The notes beneath the pieces were generated by a model. It was not told the origin of the DNA, made no database searches, and was given only the letters and a program-made list of their open reading frames with translations. 64,000 bases of DNA. Source: Hawksworthiomyces lignivorus. Its lineage: Eukaryota; Ascomycota; Sordariomycetes; Ophiostomatales; Ophiostomataceae. The DNA lies in the NCBI GenBank assembly GCA_002917075.1, contig NTMA01000045.1, forward strand, positions 62,001 through 126,000. The letters are read 5' to 3'. Both the position numbers and the translations under genes were made by a program. Shown here one piece after another: positions 48,229 through 61,000 of this stretch (position 1 is the first letter of the stretch; each line of letters starts with the position of its first letter).

Positions 48229-51200
48229 ATGCCGCCAGCAAAGAAACGCAGGGCCGGCCCGGCCTCCAGGGCCAAGGCGACCAGTGCTGCAGCACAGCCA
48301 GCTACGACGACAACAACGGCAGAATTAGAAGGCGAGACAGAGTTTGCCCAGCTCGCAAAGAAGCACTGGCTCAAGGACTCCAAGCGCGCGTCCAAGGTTA
48401 CCGTCAAGAACAATGTAATCAAGGGCGGGATCTGGGATGCGCTTGAGAAGAGCGGGTTTGCGATCAAGTCCCTCTTGGCTCTCGAGAGTCTGCAGATCCT
48501 AGAAAAGTAAAGAGAGCTAAAAAAGACTCCCGCAGATCGTGATGCAAGAAGCAGGCTGCTAACTTATTCTTTTTCCGTGATATTTAGCTACCTTTGGCCT
48601 GGATACACCGAAGACGCATCCGACCACCACGTGCTCCTAGTCGTTCTCATCTCGAACGCGAAAAAGCGGGAGCATCTCGACATATGGGATGTTTTCAACG
48701 ACAGACCACTCGACTTCTCTTCTCTTTTCCGGCGTATTCTCACCATGAGCCTCGATAATACTTTCTCCCTTGCGATTCGAGCCCACATCCTCTCCTTCGT
48801 GATTCACGCCTTTCAGAGCCTAGATTGCGCTATTGTGCGGAAAGAATGCGCCCCGTTGGTTTCCATTCCTATATGGCACAATATTTCAAACGAGACCAAG
48901 CGGAATGAGCTGCTGGAGCAGACGAGCCTCTTAAAAAAGGCATGGAAAGCCACAGCCAAACGCTTTGATGCGGCCGATGAGCCGTCAAAGGCGCGCTTGC
49001 GATTCGAGAGATCGTGGCTCTACTCTCTTGTCCTGGACTTTATTGGCGTGCTCTATGACGAGACAGGGAGCGAAGGTGAGCACAGGAAGCATAGATACAT
49101 GCAGTCCCTTGCAGTCCTGACGAGAAACCAGCACGCTGACATGAAATAACTATGTAGACGCCGTTTTATACTGCGAGCGCTTTGTCGAGTTCTTGTCTGA
49201 TCTCCAGAGCCAGCTGCCGACCAGACGCTATGTCAACTCTCTTCTGCAGGACTTGCATGTTCTCCCCGCCCTGGCCATCTCGCCAGTATACAACGACGAA
49301 GACAACAGTCTCCTTCGGGATATGGCCGCTCTCCTGTCGCACTATACATATTTCAGCGTTGGCGATCAGACGGGTGCGCAGCTTAGCCAGGCCGAGGCCT
49401 ATGATCAGCACTGTTCCAGGCTCGCGGTGCTTCAGCGGATCGCCCTGAAGCACTTCAAGGAAAAACTCACTGTTCTGGCCCTGTCCAACTACGGCTCCAT
49501 TGACAAGCGAGATGAGCTAGAGAGCTTATTGGAGCCTCTGACGGATGCCGAGCTCGTTGAGCTAGCAAGCCTGCTACATCTGCGGACAAGCTACCCAGAG
49601 TCGTGCAAGGTTCAGATTGACCGCAGGTTTCTGCTCGAAGTGCTCCTAACCACGTTCGAAAAGCGCAAAACATTCCAAGACTCTGCGCGAGAGATGGGCA
49701 TCATACCAACAGAACAGAGCATCTTCGACAAGAGCATATCACGGACCGACAGCTACGATGGCTCAAGGCCGCTGGCGCTCCCCAAGCTAAATCTACAATA
49801 CTTGACCGTCGGAGACTTCCTCTGGCGCTCCCTGGTCCTGTACCGCTGCGAGGCATTCTACGGCATTCGGCAGGACGTCGAAGCCGCCATTCAAAGGGTA
49901 AAGCCCGATCTAGGCAAAGCCGGCGAGACGATTTTCACAGGCACATCCAGGATGGCACTGCCTATCCAAAAGCCTTCGTAAGTTTAGCTTGAGCCTTCCC
50001 GTCTCCCTTGATCGTGGGGCTAATTGCTGACTTCATTCACAGAATCTTGCAAGTCGTGCCACCTTTGGTTGGAGAAGACAAGCCTTCCCTCGTCAAGGCC
50101 GAAATTTCCATCGATTTCCGGAACGTCCGCGAGAATGTGCGTCGAGAGTGGGAGGCGCTGCGGCCGGATGACACGGTCTTCTTGCTTGCAGTAAATCTTT
50201 CTCGCCGGAAGCTCACGGCGAACGGTGGTGCACCTCCGTCTGCAGCCCAGAAACTTGGCATAACGTCTATTCGCACTGCCGAAGTCATCCACGGCTTGGA
50301 CGCCTACAACCGCCAAGAAAGGCAGCAGGGCTTTCAGCGAGGAGGTGGCTTCAGACGAAACTTTGTGAGAAAATTGCAGGTGAGACTCGACGCGGAAGCG
50401 TTTGTTGAGGATACGAGCCAATCTTCCAGCGGCGTGCCGGACATATACGATGGCATGAATTTGATTGTCCGTCGAAGCGGCCGTGAAAACAACTTCAAAC
50501 CCGTTCTCGACTCGATCCGAAGCCTAGTCCTCTCCGATGTCCCTCTTGCACCTTGGCTGCACGAAGTGTTCCTCGGCTATGGAGATCCGGCCGGCGCAAC
50601 GTACAAGCACTTACCGAATCGCATCAAGAAGATCGACTTCCGGGACACTTTTCTGGACTGGCATCATCTTGTCGAAAGCTTGCCCGGCAAAACCGTGGAG
50701 CCCGGTGATGATGTGACTGGAAGCTTCGGTCCGCCGTATGTCTTGGGCCTGGTTGACAAGCCGGTAGAAGAGAAGGCGCCAGTCAAGCCGCAATCCAAGA
50801 AACGGCGGAGGGACGCCGAGCCAGCTCTCATCGCAGACGTGGAAACGCTCAAGGTGTCAACGTACAAGCCGCCCAACAACGGACCGTATCCGGTAGACGC
50901 GCCCAAGCTCAACGCTGTTCGTTTTACCCCTATGCAGACGGAGGCGATCATGTCAGGCACGCAGCCTGGGCTGACCGTCATTGTCGGACCGCCGGGTACG
51001 GGCAAGACGGATGTGGCAACGCAAATCATCAATAACATCTATCACAACTTTCCCGAGCAGCGGACGCTTCTCATTGCCCACAGCAACCAAGCGCTCAACC
51101 AGCTGTTTGCCAAGATTGTGGCTCTCGACATTGACGAGAGGCATCTGCTGCGCCTGGGTCACGGCGAAGAAGAGCTCGACGTGGATGGAAGCTTTAGCAA

Positions 51201-53103
51201 GTTCGGCCGCGTCGAGATGTTCTTGGAGAACCGCAATCGGTACCTGCTCGAAGTGACGCGTCTCGCGGCCAGCATTGGCGCTCCCGGCGCACACGGAAAT
51301 TCGGCAGAGACGGCTGGGTATTTCAATTCTGTGTACATCGAGCCGGCCTGGGCCAAGTTCAACGACGTAGCAGTGCACAGCGACGGCGCGACGGCGTCAG
51401 ATATCGTGCAGGCTTTCCCGTTCCACCAGTACTTTGCAGACGCGCCGCAGCCGCTCTTTCCCCTCGAAGCAGACCGGGATGCGGTCTTGGAGATTGCCAA
51501 CGGTTGCTACCGGCACATTTCCAAGATCTTCTCAGAGCTTGCCGACGCGCAGCCGTTTGAAATTCTTCGGCGGGACCGAGACAAGGCCAACTATCTGCTG
51601 ACAAAGGAAGCCCGCGTCATCGCCATGACGTCGACGCACGCCGCCATGCGGCGAGGCGAGATCGCCGCGCTGGGCTTCCACTACGACAACGTCGTCGTGG
51701 AAGAGGCGGCGCAGATCACGGAGATTGAAAACTTTATCCCGCTGGCCATGCAGAAGACCAAGGACGGCGTGGTCCCGCTGCAACGCGTGGTACTCTGCGG
51801 CGATCACTTGCAGAACTCGCCCATCGTACAGAACCTGGCGTTCCGGCACTACGCGAACCTGGAGCAGTCGCTTTTCTCACGCCTGGTGCGCCTCGGCGTG
51901 CCCACGATCAACCTGGACCAGCAGGGCCGCGCGCGGCCGTCGATTGCCAACCTGTACCGGTGGCGGTACGCGCACCTCACGGACCTGCCGCACGTGGAGA
52001 GCAACCCGGCGTTCCTGACGGCTAACGCGGGCTTCAAGTACGACTACCAGTTTATCAACGTGCCCGACTACCGCGGCCGCGGCGAGGCCGAGCCGACACC
52101 GCACTTTATCCAGAACCTGGGCGAGGCCGAGTACGCCGTCGCCATCTACCAATACATGCGGCTGCTGGGCTACCCGGCCCACACCATCACCATCCTGACC
52201 ACGTACGCCGGCCAGCGCGCGCTCGTGCGCGACGTGCTCGACTTCCGCTGCCGCCGCAACCCCATCTTCGGCATGCCCAAGCTCGTCACCACCGTAGACA
52301 AGTACCAGGGCGAGCAGAACGACTGTACGTTTTTTTTTTGTCTCCTGTTCACCCCTCTTCGTCCTCCTCCTCTTACTCGGAAGTTTCTTCCCGTTTATAT
52401 TTTTTTATGAGTTGAATATTGACATCTTTTGTGCGCAGACATCATTTTGTCGCTGACGCGCACCTCTCGCGTGGGCTACTTGCGCGACATCCGCCGGCTG
52501 ACGGTGGCGCTGTCGCGCGCGCGGCTAGGCCTCTACGTGCTGGGCCGGCGCGAGGTGTTCGAGGCGTGCTACGAGCTGCGGGAGGCGTTCCAGATTCTTC
52601 TGCAGCGGCCGGATAAGCTGGTGCTGGTGACGGGCGAGCTGTGGCCGTCAAAGCGGCTGATAGCCGAGGAGACTGACCCTGCGGCAGCGGCGGCGGCGGG
52701 TGCAGATAAAGCGGGGACGGGTGCTGCCGGCCTTGGTGAAGCAATCATGGAAGGCGTGGAGCATCTCGGACAGTACGTGTTCGAAATGACGGAGACCAAG
52801 ATCCAGCAGCTGCGGCAGAAAGAGGACGGCGGCGCGGCGGCCGCTGGCCAGGAGACAGGCGAGCCGCTAGCCAAGCCTCTAGAAGCCATCCAGGAGGAGG
52901 GCGGGGAAGACATTGTGGCGCTGCCAGATGAGGAGGAGGACGAGGAGGACGAAGAAGACGAGGAGGGAGAAGAGAAAGAGGAAGCCGACGAAGGCGAGCA
53001 GTCCGAGCCGGCAGATGGAGAGGAGGCCGACGGTGCGGCGCCGGACGAGGCTGAGAACGCAGACGAGGCGGAGGTGGAAGCAGCCGGCGCTGAAAAAGAC
53101 TAG
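48229..53103 (+). CDS. cwf11: Intron-binding protein Aquarius/Cwf11 (spliceosomal SF1 helicase)
   Basis: Aquarius is an SF1 RNA helicase of the catalytic spliceosome that binds the intron upstream of the branch site. Exons 48229-48506, 48588-49075, 49158-49977, 50043-52324 and 52439-53103 join in phase to 1510 aa, close to the usual length. The N-terminal armadillo-like region runs from about residue 40 (FAQLAKKHWLKDSKRASK). The helicase core has Walker A GPPGTGKTD (about 843), motif II as VVVEEAAQITEIE (about 1079), DQQGRARPSIANLYRWRY, and motifs V/VI around VDKYQGEQNDYIILSL and VALSRARLGLYVLG, the former completed across the last intron. Motif II reads EEAAQ rather than DEAQ, normal for this family. 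A Glu/Asp-rich tail of about 130 residues follows. The gene is absent from budding yeast, present in fission yeast and most filamentous fungi. Confidence 0.95.
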
Positions 53104-56100
53104 TTGCCCGGCATATCCGAGACGCTTAGACACATACTGTTTTACCACGAGGCAAGAAGGGAGAAAAGCGAATCTGTTTGGTCCATTTCTCTGTGTATTT
53201 ATCGGAATATACTTTCAGGAGGGATTCCTGCTTTTGCATGTTACACGAACGGCAACCCTCTACAGGTAACTGCTTCTTTTATGTTCTTGCTGGTACCAAG
53301 TATACGAACGTCCACCATTTGTTCGTAGAAACGTCATAGGTGCTGTCGCCCGCGTCTTCATGTTCTCCTCGTGTGACAAGGACTTCATGCTAAGCAGCAG
53401 AAATCGTCTTGAGATCATTTGATGCGGCAACCGGATTCTCTCTTCGTAGCACATTTGTCATCATAAACCACACGAAAAAACTAGGCCGCGCAATCCTTCT
53501 TCTATTCCTCTTTCTATTTTAATTCGTTAAATCGAATAAACCTCAACATCCCGTTGCTAATAAAAGAAAAGAAAAAAAAAATTTGTTTGCGGCTAGGCAT
53601 TTGCAGGTTACTATAAACGCTCCTCTCAACCATAACGTTAAAAATTTCCTATTTGAGATGAAAAGCCTCTCTCACTAGCCCCGGCATCTATGAAAAGGCA
53701 GAAGCGCAGAGAGGTAATTCGTTCCTGTAACGCATCTTACGTGGCAACTTAGCCGGCCTCCCAGACGACGTAACATCTCCCAGTAGAAGAACGCTATGTG
53801 TTTCCGATCGTCAAGGGGACTAAATAAGGATTCCGCTCTCTTCTGTGCTCGCTTTCATGAAGCTGCTGGTTGGCTCGCCAAGGTCGTTGTTTTTTGCCCC
53901 TTTCTTTGTATTCGCCTTTCCCCCTTTTATTTTCAGCGGGGCCGTGAAGGCTGCTTCCGTCGTCTAAAATGGTTCGGGGCTGTCAGATAAGACAAAGAAA
54001 AGGCCTCTATATACGGGAGTATGTATCTTAAAAAGAGGAACCGGGAGGAAAAAAGGAGACGGGGGCCGTTCTTGGCAATGATCTTTAAAATAACAGCTGC
54101 TTTTTCTTTTCTTTTTTCTATTTGTTTATCTACGGCGTAAAATTGATTGAAGAAGAAACACCAGAAGTGCGTCTCTTTCCATTTTATCCAAAGTTATTGG
54201 CTTCGTTACCGAACTTGCTCGTAGATGGACATACAAGTGAAGCACAGAAAAGTGATATGGCACTATGAATCCGAGCAAAGAGAGGAAAAAGAAAATAGAA
54301 GAGGCTGGGGTACTGCCGAGAGGCACCATATTAAAACAGCCTCATCTTTTGGCTGGTCTTCCGTAGGTATTCTTCCCCTTCTTTTTGTCTTTCTTTTTCC
54401 CCGGATTGACCTACGCTGTAATAGCAGACGCAAATAATCACCCAGCAACCTGAGTCTCGAGGAGGCGAGAGCCAAAACAAGACACGGAAAGGCGGGTGCG
54501 AGAACAGGCATGGCCAAACACGTGTGGGTATTTCGGGTAAAAAGTTGGGATGGAGACGAGAACAAAAAGGCACGTAAGGGATGGGCAAGACTACCAAACC
54601 CGAGTTCATTGCGATGGTTGGTACCGCTGCCAGGATATCGCTGGTACGCATTGGTCTATCGTCTTCGAGAGAAGGCGAGAAAGCTGCTGCTGAGCTGGAA
54701 TGGGAAGTGTGAAGCGAGATCAGACGAACGAGCAACTGAACCCAAATCAAAAAGACTTCTCTCCTGTCGGCTCTTGCTTCTCACAGTAGCGGACAGAACG
54801 GTAATGCCACTACGGCATTGCCAATATTCGTAAAAGATCCACGACGGCGTAAGAAACCAATGGTCGCAATGGGATGGAAGGGAAAGCAGGGGAAGATCAT
54901 GAAGTCGAGCCCCGCGCGCTCGCCATGCATGCAAATCGAGAACAAGAAGCTTTCTTTCTTTTCTCTCATTTTTTGTCTTTCTCTTTTAAGATTTTGCTTA
55001 GATTTTTGATACAAGAGCCAAGTCGACAAGCAGACTCTCTGGCAACTAAGACAGAACGGCAACATGGGACGATAATCCGCCCGCGGTTTGAGCAGCAACA
55101 AGGGTGTTTTTACGAGTAATATAACAATATAATGACAACTGGTAGAAAGCGGGCCTCGTTTGCATTCTCTGCATATTCCGTACATGTTCCGTGATACAGC
55201 TTGCCAGGATTGCAGGTTTCTGTTTCTCTACGCAATCTGCTCTGGTGGCGAGGCGGCTGGGGTCGCACACAAGAAAGATGTCATGCTTTATTTTTTTATT
55301 CCCTTTTTTTTTTTTTTTGTTCGCATCTAGAGAGGATTAGAACTGAGCGCATCTGCCCTTTTCCAGTCGCATTCGAAACTCTTACGTTTCCTACGGAGCG
55401 CACACGTTTTGCGATGCTGCGACCAGCGGAAACGCACAGACTTAGGACTAAGGGGTGGGACGAAGCAGAGGCGCGTCGCGAAAGGAGATGGACAGAGGCC
55501 AAAACGGGTCAAATGAGGACCACAAACGGCCAGAAAAAGCCAAAACCAAAATGCGGTTGGACACCCCCTGCTCTTCTTTTTCTCGCGCTGCCAGCCCCCC
55601 CTTGATGAGTCCCATCCGCTCTTCCTTTTTTCTTCCATTGATCCTTCTCTTGCGTTGGTGTCGTTCCGTCTCCGGCGTTTTGCATCTTGCCACAAAGCGG
55701 TGCGTCGTATTGTTACAGGGACCAGGACGCAAATACCGGACGCATTCTTGCGAGGGTGTGCTGCTTAAGTGCAAATTGCCATACCGAGCATACCTCGCAG
55801 AACGTCTCCCAGCACTCCCCCCTTTCTCCATAATATAGGCTTAAGATCCACGCGGTGCTCGTTGCTATGCGGATGGCAAAAAGGCAAAGAAGTACATCTT
55901 ATGCACGACGGACTCCACCGCATCGTGCCGTACGGAGTGCAGCTGTGACTCCATTTTTCGCAGAAGAGCAAGGCTAAGACTAGACTTACTTGCATGTACG
56001 AGCATGCAGCCTGATGCGACACCATGTTGACCGCATGGCTGATCTTGGATGACTCTTTTCTACGCATGTTAGTCATCGGCGAGTCATGGCTAAAAAGGGA

Positions 56101-58032
56101 CGATGGCGGCCTAGTTTGTGCGATACGAAGTTTGCTCCTCCGCACGGAGGAGTAATGCGCAGCTACGAGCAGAGAGTACAGAGAGGCGCTCTGCATGCTT
56201 ATTGCATCTTTCATTTGTGTAGTGCGAGAGAGATGACGCAACGGATATACGTGACCAACAAGCTGGCGCCCTTTTTTTTGGAATCTCTTTTTAGATGCAC
56301 GTCTCCGCAGATATCCGCACGTTTTCCATCCATCCCACGCACGACGTTGAGAGGAAAATGGGGGTTTGGTTATCACGCCGCTGCTGGCACTTGCTGGCTT
56401 GGCCTGCCTCGCCTGCTTGCTTGCATCCTTCCTCTGGCCGGCTAGCGAGAGCCTCCGTGTCATACGATTCTCTCTTGGAGCTGCCCTACTTGCTCACCTC
56501 TGATGTTCGATGAAAAGACTGAACTGATGATGCCGGTCGTAAAATAAAAGAGCCATGCCAAAAAGAGATCAAGAAAAAGAAAAGAAAAGCAAGATCACGC
56601 CTCAAAAGGCCTGACGATAAGTAATTTAAAAGAATTTAGCTGTTTGCACAGAGCAATAAGCCCATGTATGCAATTGCAAGCTCGCGATATGCAGCTAACC
56701 ATGGCTAGGTACGGGAGAAGGCACGAGTATTCCATAATACTGTACCAGCAGCGGGAGAACAGGGAGATTAGATACAGGATACAGTGTTAAAGACACTAAA
56801 TCCGCCTGCCAATGAGCGGCGGCCCGTGCTCACCCTTTTTTTTTTTTTTTTTTTACGGAGTACTGATTTCTTTTTTTCGCGAGTGTGGGAAGTTGGGCAT
56901 GCCGGGGGGGGGGGGGGGAGGATGGAGTTTAGGTATTCTGGCGTTACCTAGCACTAGAGAGCACTAGTATGATTTTATTATTACAGTGTACCAGACCAAA
57001 AAAAAAAAAAAAGTTGGCTTGGTTGTGTCCCGTATGTCTGTCTGCCTGTTGCGCTGCTGCGTGCGCGCAGGCGCGACAAACAGCTCCTTCCCTATTATTA
57101 TCAGCGAATTTTCGCTTGGGTGGAGTCGCCTTCGCCTCCCGCCTTCCTCCAAAATTTTTTTGTTCCTTCCCTTTTTTTTCCCTCCTCCTCTTCCTCTCCT
57201 TCTCTTCCCCTTCTTCCCCCTTTCACGACATCAAGTGAATTCATCACATTTTCCCCCTCCCCCCCCGAAAGAAAAAGTTATCACAGAAACCCATCTCTGG
57301 GATTATCTGTGATATTTTTTCTCTTTTCCCCCTTCCCCCTTAGTCCCTCTTTTCTCCCTCTTTCGTTGCGTTTCTCTGTCTCCCTGTTCATCGGGCAACA
57401 GAGAAAAATTGCAAGGAAAACAGGGTCTGGTTTGGGACCTTTGTGGAGGCTACAAGATATAGTCCCTTTGGCTTGTTTTGCCTGGACAAACTTATCTTTT
57501 TTCTGTCTGTGAACTGAAGGAGAACAAAGGAGATTCATTTCTGTCTTTCTCTTCCTTCTCTTCGTTGGTTTCTGTCCTTGTCGTTGCGACATCCATTCAT
57601 TCACTTTTCGCGCAAAAGATAGCATCGACGACATCACTCCCCCTGGTGATCGGTCTTTTCCCCCTTTCGTGCGAAAAAAAAAAGGATAGAATATCGACAA
57701 GCTCGACTTCTACTGCGTCAGCAAAATATCTAATAAGAAGGAAACGTTAAGAGAAGATTCGGATCTTTCTCTCTTCCCTTCGCGACCCTATAGCGCAACC
57801 CGATTTTCGACTAAATTTAGCTGCCCTGCTACGGTCGGATTTGACATTCGGACCGTCTCCCACCCGTCGAAGAATTTTTTCTCTCGAGATTCGCCAGCGG
57901 TTCTTTCCATCGATAATTATCGACAGGAAAGCCTCTCCTATCTCTTCTTGCTACCCAAGATCATCCACAGCAAACCTGCGCGCATCTGCTCCGTCCGACT
58001 GAGGATCGTCGTTCGTCCCGAATCTCTTCCTT
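53104..58032. other. Long gene-poor region upstream of eIF4G
   Basis: About 4.9 kb lie between the Aquarius stop and the eIF4G start. The last 900 bp (57120-58030) are strongly CT-rich on the plus strand, typical of a long fungal leader for a highly expressed gene. One TACGGAGTA lies at 56854-56862 with a partial copy at 55931; a T run (56836-56853) and a G14 run (56904-56917) are nearby. The interior holds scattered short frames without family features. Confidence 0.5.
55765..56463 (-). other. Unexplained 232-codon open frame
   Basis: An ATG-started frame of 232 codons runs on the minus strand inside the gene-poor region. It is rich in Arg, Ser and Lys, has no signal peptide, membrane segment or motif I recognise, and no flanking exon joins naturally. 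It is probably a chance frame, recorded because its length is somewhat above the local background. Confidence 0.12.
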
Positions 58033-61000
58033 ATGACGTCTCCTGCAAGCTCGCAGAACGTCCCGGCGCCGAACTCCAACGCTCCTTCTGCCTCCGCATC
58101 TTATGCTTCTGCTGCTGGTGCATCTGGCAAAGCTGCTGTGACGCCGGTGATTGCGACCGGTTCTGCCTCACCCATCGTGGTCGGCTCCTCTGCTCCCCCT
58201 GCTGTTCCCGTCAACAGCAATGCTCGTTCTGCTTCCGTGTCGCCACTGAATGGTAGCGCCGGTAGCAACAAGCCCACAAACAACGGAAATATGGCTGGAA
58301 ACGGCGCGGCTGCGGCCAAACCCATCGTCCCTGCTGTGCCCGCCGTCCTGAACGGCAGCACCAAGGACCACGCTCGCAAGAGCTCTGTGACCATCAGCGC
58401 CACGGGCCCCGGCGGATACCCTGCTGGCGCCGGCCCCAAGGCCGGCCTGCCCAAGTTTGGCTACGAGTCACCCGCTGTGGCTCACAGCACGCCCTCTCAG
58501 AGCGCCGCGGCGCCTATTGCTATCCCTGGACACCAGCGGATACCCTCCCCGGCCCATTCGCCATCTCCTATCCCCCAGCCGTCCGCAAGCGGCGGCCGTC
58601 CTCCTTCCACCATCTCTCAAGACGGTGCCACTATGAAGTTCGGTAGCCTTGGTGGCGATGGCGATGTATGATCTTTTTTTTTTCTGCTCCTCTTGTTCTG
58701 TTTTGGTAGAGGCCCAATAACGCTAACCCCTTTTGTTTTGCAGCGCCATATGAAGCACAACCTCTCCAACGTAACCTCCAACAACCTGCCCATCGGCGCC
58801 CAGTCGCCGTCGCAGCACTTCCGCCGTGGCTCAACACACTCCATCCACAGCGACCTAGGCAACCATGCGGGTAACCATCCCGGCGGCCACGGTGTTCACA
58901 ACAACCATGGCGGCCCCAACCACGGCAACCATGGACACCATGGCGGGCCCGGCCCTGCTCGTGGCGGCTATCCTCCACAAGCTGGTCGTGGTCGTGGTTA
59001 CAACAACAACCACCAGTTTGGCAACCAGCCGGCGGGCTATCCACCAAGTGGCCCGTACCCTCGTGGTCCTTCGGGCCAGGGCCGCGGTGGTATGCCTCCG
59101 CAGTTCCAGCCGCGCAACATGATGCAGCCAAACTTTGGCGCCAACTCGCCACAGGCTGCCCGTGTCAGCCCGGCCATTACGCCGGCTCTGCCGAACAATG
59201 GAACGCCGCACATGCAAAACGCCATCCCGGCAAACACCCCTGTGAACCCCGGCTATATGGCGTACCAGTATCCGAATGCAAGCGGCTTCCCGCCACAAGT
59301 AAACGTAAATACTACCCCCATTTCTTATCAGTCTAAAGATGCGGATCATCATGATCGCCAGGGCCCGCCGCCTTTCTTCAAAGGCGGCAGTAGAAAGAAG
59401 GGCTCGCGTGGCGGCGGCGAGAGGCATTTCTCTCAGTCGGCGCGCGGGTTCGATTCTGCGTCCAAGTGTACGCCCCAGCAGCAACAAGGATATAGAAAGG
59501 AGAAATCGCGCCGCTACAGCAAGCGTTGGACAGAGCCGGGAGAGCTGAAGGAGCCACGCGAGCCGATAAGACGGCTCGACACGGCCCCGCCCTTTAGCAT
59601 CTCCCCTCTGGCGGCCGACATGCCCGGTACCGGCTCTGCCTGGATGCAAGCCTCCCCCTTGAATGATGACCACCCCGCTATTGTGTTGCAGCCAAAGCAT
59701 GGGCCAGTGCCCTTGCTCGGACAGCGACGCGCGATCAGCAGTCTCCCCTTGGACGACCTGTCGCCTGCTAGTGGAAACTTTGATCGCCTACTAACTGCAA
59801 GAATCCAGAACTACCCCCCGCCATACGCACAAGGGTACAACACCCAAGGTATGATGGGCTACCCCGCCTATGGACAGATGAATCCGTATGTCAACGGCCC
59901 CCCCCAGAACCCGGGCCCCGTCTTCACGCCCGCCTATGGCGCTCCTCACTATGTCGCGCCTGTTGCGCAGCCTATGTCTCGCAACTCGTCCCAGCCTGCG
60001 TCTGACCGCCCGAACTCCAGCACCGGCCAAGTGCCAGCGCCGGCTTCGACGCCAGGCTCTGTCAACACCATCCCTGCCGTGGTTGGTGCTGGTGCTCAGA
60101 AGAATGGCGCTGCTGGCGCTACTCAGTTTGTGAAGCCCCGGAAGAGTGCTATCGTTATCAAGAATGCCCAGGGTGAGACTCTGGACTTCAACAACATCAA
60201 GGCACCTGCCTCTCCTGGCCCCGGCACGCCCGGCACCTCCCGGACCCCGCCGGTTATTGTTGCGTCGACTCCTACTCCGCCGCCGAAGTCAGTCACGCCA
60301 TCCCATGTTCGCAACGAGAGCACCGCCTCTGCTGCCAAGACGGCCGAGCAGCGCCGGAGCGAATTCATGGCACAGGTCCGCAAGTCAGCTGAGACAAAAG
60401 CGGATGCCGAAGAGAAGCCCAAGTCGGATGAGCAAGCCGAGGACAAGGCCGCATCTGCTGCGAAGCCGGAGGAGCAGAAGCCTGCTGATGCTGTCAGTGC
60501 TCCTGCCAAGGAGACCACTCCGATTGCTGACGGCAGCAAGCCCGCGGCTGAAAAAGCAGCCGCAAGCACTCCTGCAGCTAAGCCAGCCGAGGAGGCCAAG
60601 CCTGCAGCCAAGGAGGAGCCAGCAAAGGAAGAACCTACTACCGCAGCGCCTGTCGACGAAGAGGACGAGATGGAGCGCATGATCCGCGAGATGGAGGAAC
60701 TCGAGGCGAAGCGCGAGGCTGAGGAGGCCGCATACACCGCGAAGAAGAAGGTCGCCGACGAAGAGAAGAAGAAGAAGGATGAGGCTGATCGGGTTGCCAA
60801 CGCTGCCGAGAACGATCGGAAGCTGCGTGAGCAGGAGCGCGAGATGGAGCGGATTGAGGAGGAGCGCGAGCGCCAACGGAAGGCGAACGACGCTTCTGTC
60901 GCCGCTGGCGGCAAGGCCAAGACCGTGTCGGACCTGCTTGCCGAGAAGATCACAGATCTTACCGCGGCCGAGCGCAAGGACTCTGCTGCTTCCAGCCCCG

